This document shows positions 14,201 through 22,370 of a stretch of DNA of 64,000 bases, piece by piece. Below the pieces are notes generated by a model. That model did no database searches. It had not been told where the DNA came from and saw only the letters and a list, made by a program, of their open reading frames with translations. The position numbers and the translations under genes are program-made. Position 1 is the first letter of the stretch. Every line of letters starts with the position of its first letter. Origin of the DNA: Melitaea cinxia (Eukaryota > Arthropoda > Insecta > Lepidoptera > Nymphalidae); NCBI RefSeq assembly GCF_905220565.1, contig NC_059396.1:8033206-8097205 (forward strand). Direction: 5' to 3'.

Positions 14201-14707
14201 AATATAAATATTATATAAGTTAAAAAAGTCAGCTGGAATCGTTGGAAGGAGAGGACTCTGTGATCAAACATTACATTTTGTAGGACAAATATTTTTTCGA
14301 ATAATTTAGATAATTATCATCAGATTTAAGAAAAAAAAAACAGAGCTAGTAATATTTTTTTTAGGATCATCAAATCAACAAATTTTATCGATGCTATCCC
14401 TATTACCTACCACAATCGAGAGTTTTCGTAGAGAACATTTTTAGACGTCTTATCAAAATAAAGCTACTCACGCGAAATTATTTTGATAATAATCGCGTGC
14501 AAAAATGGACCCTGGATCATGGACTATTACAAATAAAGCTTAAAGATTTAGCAGACAACCCAGACCTAAAAAGGTTTATTATCTAAATTATATAATATAT
14601 CTAATAAATAAACCATACATATATACGTATGATAATTACTCTATATTTGTTTTATTTTAGGTTTGAGCCATTCTGAAGAAGAGGGTGATAAGAATCCTGA
14701 TGTTTAA
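936..14707 (+). CDS. 3' exons of an unidentified host gene with a 13.1-kb last intron
   Basis: Four exons join in phase: 936-1094, 1187-1381, 1481-1550 and 14661-14707 (stop TAA at 14705-14707). Each has a polypyrimidine-AG acceptor; the first three have GT donors. They give 156 residues, continuing a frame from upstream of the window. The protein is hydrophilic and Lys/Glu/Ser-rich; the middle exon carries a predicted helical stretch (ALMFPSLLQSDPEMLEGIL, then VNRLIPTDK) and the end is acidic (SHSEEEGDKNPDV). A poly(A) signal lies near 14765. I do not recognise the family. The last intron (1551-14660) holds all the transposable elements listed between those positions. An alternative last exon at 5598-5665 is also in phase (see findings). 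Confidence 0.7.
1751..2034 (+). repeat. Dispersed repeat, left arm of a long inverted pair
   Basis: About 280 bp match, as reverse complement, the stretch at 14241-14535. Shared blocks include 'gatccagggtcc', 'gtgagtagct', 'ttgtggtaggtaatag', 'ttgatttgatgat' and 'attattcgaaaaa'. The copies are clearly diverged, so the duplication is old. The element type was not recognised. The arm starts about 200 bp after the donor of the last intron of the surrounding gene. Confidence 0.7.
2178..2208. repeat. TA/GA microsatellite
   Basis: A short (TA)n run is followed directly by about ten GA units. Confidence 0.9.
2418..3122 (+). pseudogene. RTE-type LINE reverse transcriptase remnant
   Basis: Pieces in shifting frames match the second half of an RTE reverse transcriptase. 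The order is: LEDVIKTLD, then YISHFRFANDIVMFVE (the active-site box, with ANDI where FADDIV is usual), then LDKTNVMFNNQ and VQNYVYLVRTIQLGRNN, and from 2923 the C-terminal WQLAGHLCRRTDSRWSRRVL and GRLPARWPDDLRKIAG block. It has several frameshifts, no endonuclease and no complete frame. A sister fragment lies at 17230-17750. Confidence 0.85.
3241..3823 (+). mobile_element. 583-bp MITE with 28-bp perfect TIRs, copy 1
   Basis: The ends are perfect inverted repeats starting TAGTTCGCGTCATGTAAAAA and continuing GAACGCTG. They are flanked by TA duplications at 3239-3240 and 3824-3825, which fits Tc1/mariner-type mobilisation. The open frame inside (3272-3595) is conserved in copy 2 only because the two copies are almost identical. 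Copy 2 lies inverted at 14952-15533. Confidence 0.9.
3960..5030 (-). pseudogene. Broken Tc1/mariner-superfamily transposase
   Basis: Four minus-strand pieces in different frames follow transposase order from right to left. 5030-4780 carries the HTH region (IAVIALHKVGMEP.. FVYRIQQHF). 4663-4406 carries the first catalytic Asp in NVLFTDENIFT, plus QNDKMYAHSS and HHPASVMA. 4399-4184 carries the second Asp in WIFQQDSALVTRH. 4268-3972 carries SSSPDLNSSEFKLWSVLE with the third Asp. This matches the Tc1-like group whose proteins contain NVLF-DE, FQQDSAPAH and PSSPDLNPLDF. Several frameshifts disable it. Terminal repeats were not identified. Confidence 0.85.
5230..5305 (+). repeat. RTE 3'-end fragment
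   Basis: The stretch contains 'aggcctatgtccagcagtg' followed by 'aactgcaataggctgaac'. This is the 3' terminal block that also ends the RTE-derived units at 33188, 34703 (reversed) and 56977 (reversed). Confidence 0.8.
5310..5597. other. AT-rich LINE-tail-like stretch
   Basis: No gene is seen. The stretch ends in a 'cataaataaataaataaat' run that looks like a LINE 3' tail (5550-5572). Confidence 0.4.
5700..8486. mobile_element. DNA transposon with 27-bp perfect TIRs, interrupted by an RTE
   Basis: The left end begins ATATCGCACCTTCGGTGG followed by AACAAGGGC, and 8460-8486 is its exact reverse complement. A motif related to the TIR core (GG-nnACAAAGnC) recurs inside the ends near 5794, 5945, 5995, 6050 and 8230, as subterminal repeats do. 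A short frame from 6323 (MGSRSRKVLMMLNDDRGIQNI) may be the start of its own protein, cut off by the RTE insertion. No transposase domain is visible and the target-site duplication is unclear. Confidence 0.75.
6452..7735 (-). mobile_element. RTE LINE fragment (endonuclease region), inside the TIR element
   Basis: Minus-strand pieces read through an APE-type endonuclease with frameshifts. 7608-7153 has LALVTYNARTLRTD and WDIIGLSEVRREGEDSM. 7250-7032 has VIQVYAPTWTHPYDEVE and VMGDFNAKL. 7031-6582 has GTVRNEIDFIMST and GSDHRLVRGTL. Upstream of the endonuclease is the 5' leader 'cccgtgggtatcgtaagagg'. The 3' end ('gctcagcagtgggcg' and a GAT-rich microsatellite tail at 6456-6475) follows directly without a reverse transcriptase, so the RT segment has been deleted. 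Confidence 0.8.
8922..10406 (+). CDS. LINE ORF1, gag-like nucleic-acid-binding protein
   Basis: A 494-residue protein that probably coats the LINE RNA, as ORF1 products of I-group elements do. An acidic, Lys-rich N-terminus (TRPSKRTREEDDIGWTKV region) precedes a domain rich in Lys and Ile at residues 85-200. Three Cys/His knuckles follow at about residues 245-300: CSRCWKFGHPKARC, CPKCCGSHENC and CVNCNGDHMALNRIC. After them comes a low-complexity Ser/Asn stretch (SSSSNNNNKRDTSS) and a hydrophobic C-terminus. The frame is uninterrupted. The start is the first ATG after a leader of about 120 bp. It overlaps ORF2 by the 8 nt ATGGATAA, implying coupled or reinitiating translation. Confidence 0.93.
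   Translation: MNETECDQEVKYVDMSEEEELRDWGSPISTEKNKEKQEHFFIEVVNNCQDSGKEKENLSTDRPSKRTREEDDIGWTKVEKKIKKQGQIKIEVIISSKEKLPKQFAIAKLFTALNFIDIIKIKYINPYRIKMEVPNEDYATKVINCSEFEKRGWRVHREMDVNVSHGIIKHVDLELTEDQALEAIKCPNNVQVLSFKRLKRRNEAGEWIPSEVARIDFKCSYLPAYIYIDNLRVRVEPYIFPATQCSRCWKFGHPKARCASRVIVCPKCCGSHENCETMQYKCVNCNGDHMALNRICPVYLREKRLRELMAEFNCSYKRACSLYVRPESIAEPHQTMKNSVENQDITTSNSFMNLPCDENTSHKYTPLLPEFSQLFTPKRPKSSSSNNNNKRDTSSNINQLEQDRCNQPDHIPQRSSDDTDAHSNNINNDRKVQFSELILRLKDILFIKNFTLGEKVHNCVKCVFEYLILVVVGNISDWPYVNCILEFISKFING
10399..14112 (+). CDS. LINE ORF2: endonuclease, reverse transcriptase, RNase H
   Basis: 1237 residues without a stop; it nicks DNA and copies its RNA by target-primed reverse transcription. 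The APE-type endonuclease (about 1-225) has QWNAQSL, LLSETWL, GGDFNGHHSNW near 138 and SDHLMV. The RT (about 400-750) has GIDAISYSMI, PISLISCMAKI, GLAQGDPMSPILFNIA and the active-site YADDF at 651-655. RNase H (about 945-1075) has YTDGS with Asp 955, LEAEL, LSDSKSAL and SHINLIGNDAAD, so all four acidic positions look present. A C-terminal knuckle CTVCNTREDVYHALVEC lies near 1171. Every key motif is intact, so the element may be active or very recently so. Confidence 0.95.
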   Translation: MDNTKIIKVKLLQWNAQSLRPKLNAFENILIQEKIHICLLSETWLEPNCSLKIDAYNIYRQDRDDSYGGIAIVVHKSIKAQCNNIILPNRYIQALHIKIFNCCYLENVIAIYCPPNVSTSGQDWKDLFSKWSSKTILGGDFNGHHSNWSTKNNSKGLQIYDASIEYNYVSLNNGDSTRIKFVLNNWQKSSPDISFATSDIALRFDWTILNESLGSDHLMVCMSTDMALYTGNHIIKRNFKRADWQKYKSILQEKLQNFNITGDILEIYNKFINLINLAADESIPITNIYEKPTSKFRPKPYWSAELSQAVAKRRRALAQLRRNPTPNNLINFRQKVSCAQKLIRKSITKSFHQFCDGISHVATSREMWEKMRWLKGYKSVKNNLDWEKACMLLKQLTPDYVIPITPLFQSNNQQLELPITVQELTNTLKIKDTAPGIDAISYSMIYHFPNKQILINVLNRILFEGHIPPQWRDIKIVLIPKPGCDANSSSSMRPISLISCMAKILHNIITKRLEWYIERNRLLTNKTVGFRRTQSSLDNLVRLVSQIQIGFSTKQETLGCFVDVNNAYNNVDIVQVTRKLDELEVGSSICRYIWMYLKERHITIYESGTNKSITRWTCKGLAQGDPMSPILFNIATRDICRNIKDVYISQYADDFVLYVSGQNLRFMTTLLQNALNSLSIMLRDLGLELSPNKSKLCLFTRRRLHQQVKVSIEDVNLENVQEVKYLGIWVDKSLRWGKQIKETCNKLSRFLNVFNVLAGASWGVHPVHLRQLYISIIRSRLDYGSFLLNTSPLSNLVKLDKIQNRAMRVIGGFIKSSPIHVMESELGLPPLLFRRNYLAYKFLLKSMSVENGDSIAIISKLASVCENSRYWINKRKPLLSVLFNELSDVTVQKSPILEMYSLPTWVTNIDIRTHLCLCIDDVHGSKRFHSSDKLLKKSLNTIQRKYSDCYQIYTDGSKDNNGIGASFYDSQANITAKFKLNSNISILEAELVAISECLSYIYSCEGNKFVILSDSKSALQHIARCTSGKRGLPVAYCILETFLNLKDYGKDVKFQWIPSHINLIGNDAADMGAKMGIVDGISVNHVPFFTNFLREIKIKCLENWKEYFNKRSVEKGIWYKTIQNEPPKIPWFYNAKLSRQMLVTSLRLRSGHVPLNAFGFMMKIVQSPNCTVCNTREDVYHALVECARVGAERRGLEKEIGIDFRCVGICNAILSDPTSALAIKVYWMFLKLVSLRV
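14241..14535 (-). repeat. Dispersed repeat, right arm of the long inverted pair
   Basis: Reverse complement counterpart of 1751-2034. It ends about 125 bp before the acceptor of the terminal exon at 14661. Confidence 0.7.
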
Positions 14708-14951
14708 AATTTTTATAAAATTGATTTTTTAATAAAAAGTTGGTCGAACTTTTTTATTAGAAAAATAAAGAAACGACTAGATCGATTTCGTGGTTATTAT
14801 TATTTTTATTTTATAGAACTTTTTGTATATGTTACTGGTTTTTGGTGTTAGGTTCCTCTGAATCAGATTCGGCAGATTAAGCATTTTACAGTCCCCACTC
14901 GATTCACATGCGGAGGAATATTTAAATCATTACCCTATACATGGGTTGCTA

Positions 14952-15533
14952 TAGTTCGCGTCATGTAAAAAGAACGCTGAAAGAAACTGGAGGGGGTGCG
15001 TTTGCGCATGGGTATACTCGCGCACAAGTACTACTGTTTTATTTTTTAATTAGGCTTTCACTCGCGGCTTCGTATAATAGTTATTGGTAGGTACATTAAA
15101 AAATACTAGAAATACAAGTGCGAATAATTCGGACTAAATAAGTATAATAATTATCACTTTACAAAATTACAATTTTTTTTAAACAAAAGCAATAACAAAT
15201 TTTTTAGTTATTGAAATGTCGTATTCAAAAATAATAATTATCTGTACTCTCGATATTCGTATCTTAATAGTTTTTATGTGTTTAAAATGATAAATTGATA
15301 ATTGTTTTTTAGTGAAATAAATAGTAAATGGAGAATTTTGTAATTTAAAACTTTTGTGCGCGATAATAATTTGAGTCGACGTCGAACTGTCAACCGCTGT
15401 CAACCAATAGCACACCGGCAAGCATACGACAGTGATAAACACTCCCGTCCCCCTACCCCGTACCACTAAATAGACCGATAAATCGCTTCTGCGCAGCTTC
15501 AAGGCCAGCGTTCTTTTTACATGACGCGAACTA
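14952..15533 (-). mobile_element. 582-bp MITE with 28-bp perfect TIRs, copy 2
   Basis: Same element as 3241-3823 in the opposite orientation, with TA duplications at 14950-14951 and 15534-15535. Translations of the internal frame differ at about two positions over 107 residues, so the two copies are recent. Confidence 0.9.
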
Positions 15534-15537
15534 TACC

Positions 15538-15690
15538 GGTTCATATGTTTCCAACAAGAAACGAAAACTACCTGGATCATGTAATCATGCGAAGCATAGG
15601 AATTCAGCTACATATATAATGGATACCACTTTTACCGATCATTGTCCCATACTTGCTTGCTGTGAACTGATTTCCAAAAACACTATTAAC
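15538..15690 (+). pseudogene. LINE endonuclease C-terminal scrap
   Basis: One frame reads KLPGSCNHAKHRNSATYIMD then TTFTDHCPILACCELI before a stop. This resembles the last strand of an APE-type LINE endonuclease, which ends in a T/S-D-H motif. It is very short and degenerate. Confidence 0.45.
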
Positions 15691-15957
15691 TGAGGTAGGG
15701 CACAGCAGGAATTTGCTGCTCAAAATATGGAGCAGCCCAACTGGGGTATACCTCGACCTTACAGAAGATCGTAGCTAAAGAATACTGTTTTCAAGCAGTA
15801 TTGTGTTCCTGTTGGTGAGTAAGGTGACCATAGCTCCTTGGGGGGGATTGGATCGGTAACTCGCTTGCGATGCTTCTGGTGTTGCAGGCGTCTATAAGCT
15901 ACGGTAATCTCTTACCATTAGGCGGGCCGTACGCTTGTTTGCCGAACTAGTGATATA
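15690..15957 (+). mobile_element. SINE-like repeat (family S2), copy 1
   Basis: Contains 'gctcaaaatatggagcagcc', 'gtgttcctgttggtgagtaa' and 'gttgcaggcgtctataagct'. A second copy, reversed, is in the last intron of DNAJC7 at 35384-35640. Inserted copies of this repeat are common in lepidopteran genomes. Confidence 0.8.
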
Positions 15958-15964
15958 AATAATT

Positions 15965-16578
15965 GTGTTTGCTCGCAAACGAAAAAAAAACCGACTTCAA
16001 TTACATCGAAGAGTAATACAACGTAGATCGACGAAAAAATAATCAAGTAACTACGCGTTTTAAAAGATTACTCAAAAAGTAGTTATCAGATCTCGATAAA
16101 ATTTATATGCGACCACATGATAAACATCAGCTTTCGATTAAATTAAAAATTATCAAAATCGGTATACCCAGTAAAAAGATATTGCGGATTTTCTAGAGTT
16201 TCCCTCGATTTCACTGAGATTCCATCATCAGATCCTGGTTTCCTTATCATGGTACCAAACTAGGGATATCCCCTTTCCAACAAAAAAAGAATTATCAAAA
16301 TCAGTACATCCAGTAGAAAGTTATACGGTATAATACAACGTAGGTTGACGAAAAAAGCGTCAAGTAAAAACGCATTATTAGATATAACACGAAAAGTAGT
16401 TGTTAGATCTCAAATAAATTTAAATGGGACCAATTGACACACACCACCTTTCGATTAAAAAAAAATTGTCGAAATCGGTCCGTCCACAAAAGTCGGTCAA
16501 AAGTTCTGATGTAACATACATTTAAAAAAAAATACAGTCGAATTGAGAACCTCCTCCTTTTTTGGAAGTCAGTTAAAA
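15965..16578 (+). repeat. Dispersed repeat family R3, copy 1
   Basis: Starts 'aaaaccgacttcaattac' and ends near 'cctccttttttggaagtcag'. It shares long blocks with 25278-25725 (same strand) and 32345-32612 (opposite strand), such as 'cacatgataaacatc' and 'ctttcgattaaat'. No protein is encoded. Confidence 0.8.
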
Positions 16579-16689
16579 AAACTACAACTTCACGTTTTAT
16601 TACCTAGGTTGATGATTCAGCTAATCTGACTTAACTAAAAAAGACAGTCTTTTCAGACATTGTCAACAGCACTGATCCAGAGGATGCGG

Positions 16690-17130
16690 CGAGAAGATTA
16701 TTACTATTATTACTTAAACACAATTATGGACCTATCTAAAGCGATTGATAAAGATTCTCATCCTCTTCTTCTTATCAAATCGTAAAAATTGGTGTCAGGG
16801 GAATTGCTCTGAACCTTCTCAAAAGCCATCTATCTGAAAGACTGCAAAAATTAAAATAAACAATAACATCAGTGATGAGGCAAATCTTACGTATGGAATA
16901 CCACAAGGTAAGTATATTGGGTCCCACTCTTTTCTTGATATACGTTAATGACCTCTGCAATCTTAAATAAAATACCAAACTACAAATTGTATCATGTGCA
17001 GATAACACTGTTCTTCTCGTTCAGGGTATAAATTGGACTGAGAAGCGTGGGCATAGCGAAATGGATCTTGCTGATAAGTTGGTTGTCTAACAACATCTTG
17101 ACGTTAAATCTAGATAAGACTGTCTTAGAT
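16690..17130 (+). pseudogene. Jockey/CR1-type reverse transcriptase remnant
   Basis: Disjoint frames give the sequence before RT box B (DLSKAIDKDSHPLLL), then NISDEANLTYGIPQG, GPTLFLIYVNDLCNL and SCADNTVLLVQG, where the active site reads ADN instead of ADD. Stops and frameshifts throughout. Confidence 0.75.
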
Positions 17131-17229
17131 CTTATAGCCTCTCATAACCCTATATGAGAATTTGGTCTGCATTTGTCCATATTTTTATAAGGTTTATGAG
17201 ACTTTTCTATAGGGATATTTATTACATCA

Positions 17230-17750
17230 TAGTTATTTTATTATTGTACCCATTTTCCTTCGTAGCGGGATAATAAGACAAGGGGATGTAACGTCGCTAA
17301 AACTGTTTACCATTGCGCTGGAGCTTGTCTTTAAGACCTATGGGGGTAACATCAACAACGAATACACCTCTCACCTTCGTTTCGCCGACGAAATCATAAT
17401 GTTTGTGGAGACATTGGAGGAGCTAGGCTAAATGCTGGGCGGCTTTAATGAGTCCTCCCGACGTGTTGGTCTAGGTGTGAATTTGGACAAAATTAAAGTT
17501 ATACCTATTTAACAACCAAGTTATAACGAGACCGGTACCGGTCGATAGTTACCTTCTTGAAGTTGTTCCGGATTATGTTTAACTATGCCATAACATCCAA
17601 CTAGGCCGCAACAACTTCGAGAAGGAGGCCGATAGGAGGATTCTACCTGTGTTAATATACTGTAAACAGCGTGGGACGTCCTCCGATCCGTTCGACCGAT
17701 GATCTACCTAAGATTGCTGGTGTAGGCTGGATGAGCATTGCGGTCTGACT
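17230..17750 (+). pseudogene. RTE-type LINE reverse transcriptase remnant, second copy
   Basis: Broken frames carry RQGDVTSLKLFTIALELVF, INNEYTSHLRFADEIIMFVE and SSRRVGLGVNLDK, homologous to the RTE fragment at 2418-3122. The active-site box reads FADE, where FADD is expected. Confidence 0.8.
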
Positions 17751-17934
17751 GACAATGAATATGTTGATGATGCCCACAGCTGTCGTGACAGTTTTTTTTT
17801 TTCATTTTATTGAAAGACCTGGATAGCGTCGCCTGCTTACTTAGTAGCCACCACAGCAACACTACCCAAAGATTTTAGATTTACTGATGATGTTAAATAA
17901 AAGAATATTATTTTGAATAAAAATTTTATTGATA

Positions 17935-18033
17935 CTATTCAGCCTGTAAGATCCCACGGCATAGGCTTCTTTCTCCATGTAGGAGAAAGATTGGAGCTTA
18001 ATCCACCACGCTGCCCTAATGCGGGTTGGCGAA
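17935..18033 (-). mobile_element. 5'-truncated S1 SINE
   Basis: Only the 3' part of the S1 SINE is present ('ggcataggcttctttctcca', 'gcttaatccaccacgctgcc'). Near-identical AAAATTTTATTGA and AAAATTTTTATTGA flank it at about 17920 and 18033, consistent with a target-site duplication. Confidence 0.7.
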
Positions 18034-18715
18034 AATTTTTATTGAATTCTTATTTTCTTGTAACATTACAATTTTTATTAATATTATTTACGAAATATTA
18101 TTTTTAAAAAACCTACTGGCCCTAATTTACGATAGTTAAATGCAAAAAAAATCTTAAGTTTTCTATCAATAGAGATTTATGCATTTTAAAGATTTTCTCT
18201 CTGGTTTGCCTTAGCACTGAATAAACTACAGTAACTATATAAAGTTCTCAATTGAAGTCTAGCTAGCGAGAGGCAGGATTTTTAACATTTCCAATGAACG
18301 CCATTTAGTAACGATATTTAGGCACTAGTGTGAATGACAATATAGATGGCGAAAGCGAAGAACTAATTTCTGTAATTCATTCTGTACTAAGTGATAAGAC
18401 AAACCCAGAGATTCCCTTCAAACGTATATTAATATCTTTCGCCTCGTGCTAAGGAAGGCTGTGGATGGAAACACTCAAATGCCACACTTTTTTACTTCAA
18501 AATTTATTAACTTAATAAAAATCTCGTATATCTCAATACCTAATAATTAAGAGCCGCACAAACTCAGGCAGTTTTAATTTTTAATAACTTAGAAAAACTC
18601 TTTATAACTCGTTTCGTAGCCGCACGATTCTACACAAAAATTTTCATAAATTCTTAATAACTCTTCTGGCAGTAACAAATCTACCACTTACTCTGACTTA
18701 TCTATACAAATAAAT

Positions 18716-19012
18716 AAAATTGGAGTGTCTGTTTGTAATATTAAAATAACCGCTTTTTACTATATGCATGTGGATGTATACACATTACATATACCAAGAT
18801 AACATTTTTTACAATTTTTGTCTGGCTGTCTGTTCCGGCTAATCTCTGAAACGGCTGGGCGATTTTGACGGGATTTTCACTAACAGATAGATAATGTAAT
18901 AAGGGATAACTTAGCCTACTTTCATTTTAATTTTTTTATTTTATAGCTTTGCGAACTGAACAATAACTATTTTGTTACATTCCATGCGGACGAAGTAGCG
19001 AGCACAGCTAGT
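18716..19012 (+). mobile_element. Non-autonomous Helitron-like unit, family H1
   Basis: Starts near 'attggagtgtctgtttgtaa' and ends 'gaagtagcgagcacagctag' before T, the CTAG-T end expected of Helitrons. An inverted partial copy lies at 38485-38815. Confidence 0.65.
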
Positions 19013-19649
19013 TAAATGATATAAATTACATAATAATACTTTTTCAGAGTTTTTGAGAGAAAATAAAAATTTCAGAATTATTATTTATAGGTACTTACAC
19101 TTATAAAAAAATAAATCCAAAGATTTTTTTCTATAAGGGTAGCGTGATAACAATCCATACTTTTATTAAAATGACTCACTTTCAAAATTCAAAAGTTCCT
19201 GAAAAACAGCATTAATGATATTCTCACTGTCACAGACTGGAAAAGACAATATCAAGATTTTTATATTAAAATAATAATATACACATATGTACAGACGATT
19301 TGATTATCTACCATCATTTGCCAATACTAAAAAAGTAATATCACTTTTACATTTTTTATTTATAATAACATTTAAAGTAAATGACACCTTTATATACAAA
19401 TGAATGTAAAGCATCAAAACTATATTAAACAATAACAAAATTATCATATACTTATTGTACAATTATTCTAAGCTAATTAATATTTATCTACTAATTTCCT
19501 AAAAGTCATTAACATCAAACACATAAGTGGCGTAAGTAAGCCATTTAAAAAACAAAAAAATGTGCGACGATGTTTACACATTTGGAGCTATACCCTAGTT
19601 TTTTTAATAACCAGTTTTTTCTACACGATAAGTGAATGGATTATGGGAT

Positions 19650-20406
19650 AACTAGCTGACCTGGCGAACTTCGTACCGCTTTATTTTTTTCTTAAATTTA
19701 ATAATTACCTATAGCAAATCCTTCAACTAGGATTAATCTGCACACGGTGAGCAAATTTGATTAAAATCGGTTATATAGTTTAGGAGTCCATCGCGGACAA
19801 ACAACGTGACACGTAGTTTATATATATATTAAGACTAGCGACCCGACCCGGCTTCGCACGGTCGCAAAAACTATCAGTGTTCCTCTACTATAATATGCAT
19901 TTATTGTACATATAAACGTTCCTTTGGAATCACTCTATTTACTAAAGAAAACCGCATCAAAATCCGTTGAGTAGTTTCAAAGATCTAAACATACAACAGC
20001 GAAAAGCGACTTTGTTTTATATGTACTATGTAATGATGTGCGGACTATAGTACTTGTGGGGAGAGAATATGGTACGAATATTATAATATACAGTTATGCG
20101 GATTACAAGACATTGTGAGGATAATGTAGATTAAAACTGACTTAGGTGATTGCTTGGCTTACAGGTATTTTGATTTTAATAGTATATTATATTATGTAAG
20201 TATAAAATTCTCGTGTTACAATGTTAGTTACAATACTCCTCCGAAACGGCTAGACCGATTTTTATGAAATTTTGTGTGCATATCATAGGTCTGATAATCG
20301 GCCAACATCTATTTTTCATTCCCCTAACTTATAAGGGGGGGGGGGGGGGGGGAGGGAGGGGAATAACGTATATGGCAAAACAACGTTTGTGAGGTCAGCT
20401 AGTTAT
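19650..20406 (+). mobile_element. Cluster of Helitron-like tails, with a poly(G) run
   Basis: Three tails recur: 19650-19835 ('tagctgacctggcgaacttc'), 19835-20035 ('actagcgacccgacccggct') and 20200-20406 (ending 'gtcagctag' before T). The last has an inverted relative at 53585-53800. A run of about 18 G, then GAGGGAGGGG, lies at 20335-20361. Confidence 0.55.
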
Positions 20407-22370
20407 ACTATAAAATGCAGCTTTTTGGAAGTAGCTTTATAAAATTAAAATGTTATAATCATTATTCGTATATTATTTAACAATATATATGAATTTCTCT
20501 AAATTATCACAGTATATATGAAATGTAAAACTACGAAATAATTGAATCTACTGGTATACTTACGTCACTGACGAATATAACGCTTGTTTATGTATACGAA
20601 CTAAGAAAATATAATTACGTCTCTATTGTTCCCTATGTATTGCCATTTTATTTATATTTTAAATATCTTACTTACTACGCTGTTTTTTTAAAGTTATAAA
20701 TGACGTTTGTTGAATTTTGGAAAGCTAGCCTTGAAATACTGAAAGCGTAGCTGGAATCGTAACATAGGTATAATATAACACATATATTATAGTTTATTTG
20801 GAAACAATACACATTAATGTATAGATGGTGTTCGATCATCAAAGACTTATTTAATATTGTGTCTTATACTTAATACAGTCGAAGCGTATATTCCGATTTA
20901 ACAAGGAATTCGGAAGACATAATATAAGACATTTTAGATAAAATATTAAATTTTTATAAAATATAAAATATCTATGGTAAGACAATATTTTGAAACAAGA
21001 GAAACTAAATTTATATTATTGACATGAATAACATATTGCTATTAAACACAGCTGTTAAACATTTTGATGTTCATACCTACTTCATACTTATGCTATGCTT
21101 CACAAAACAACAAAAAACAAATTTCATTACAACAACTGCATACATAAAAAATATATTAATATAATGAAAATTATTTCTAAAAAAACTCAACTTGAATACG
21201 TAATAAAAGTCGAAAAAGTTGTGATTAATGACGATAAAATAAATTGATACAAATAAGATAAATATTACCAATAAATAAATTAAATATTGATAAAATTAAC
21301 TTTAAGATCAGACTCAAAATATGTTATAACACATTTAAACTTTAATTATTTTCTTACAACGGCTGCCATTACTTAAAGGAGAACTTACGAAATAAAAGAA
21401 ATCCGTATAATTTTAAACCATCAATTTCAAGAAGTTCCTAAGATTCATAAAATTATATAGGTAGGTATATATTACAGTTGTTATTAACTGTAGGTATTTT
21501 ATGCAAGTATGCTTTGTCACATCTATTGAACATCTTCATATAGTTTAATAAAGACTATTTTAAACTGCTAATTTTTTTTCACTGTCATGACGTTTGGTTA
21601 CTATCATACTAAGATTCATATTGCATAATGCTATGATTAATATTTATTAAAACTTTCTTCAAACAACATTTGACTTATATATAGAAATAAAAAGTTTCTA
21701 AGTCACAACTTCAGATTTTTGCTAGCAGAAAACTCATTTACAATTTTTTTAACAATAATTTTTTTAATGGAACATTTTAATTACTATTTTGATTTACTTT
21801 TTAATGGAAGCGCGGCCTTAATCCACCAGTAAAAAATTTACGGCTGCTACTATAGGCAACAAAGGTTGTCATTTTAAAGAGATAGTTTATTATTTATATT
21901 TTTTTTTTTGCATTAAAATTTTTTATGACAAATTCCTATAGACTGAATTCCTATAGGCTTGGATGAAAAAAAGACAACTACTTGTTACCCTAACGTACCT
22001 ATATTATAAATAGGGTATGCAGTTTAAAATTGCACTTCGAATAGACTATGTAAACCTTATTCGAACAATTTTATATTTCTCTAATATCTATAACCAACAT
22101 ATCTTATTAATCTAATAAAATATGTATTATAGTCACTCGTCAACGCAACTAGACTTGCTGGACATATTACATTATAATTGCAAAAGTGACGAAATGGAAT
22201 AAACATAATTTTGCTGTAATAGGTACAAATAAATGTCAATACGGCAGTATTGAGCGCGGTTCCGATTTAGATATAATAAAGCCGCCGAGTAGAGCCAGCG
22301 CGCCGGCGGCTATGAAACGTCACGCGCGTAGCCTCAGGCTCGTGCTGGGAGCGCGCGCGCATGCGCACCG
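20407..22370. other. AT-rich intergenic stretch, 3' flank of DOLPP1
   Basis: No coding exon, RNA gene or recognised repeat family was found. Short open frames here have no splice context and look like chance. From about 22240 the sequence turns sharply GC-rich as it enters the last DOLPP1 exon. Confidence 0.5.

Noticed and set aside
1751..14535. A single 12.8-kb transposon with 300-bp TIRs
   Set aside because: The arms are diverged, no shared enclosing duplication was seen, and the interior is a mosaic of unrelated elements. Two old inverted copies of a dispersed repeat are simpler.
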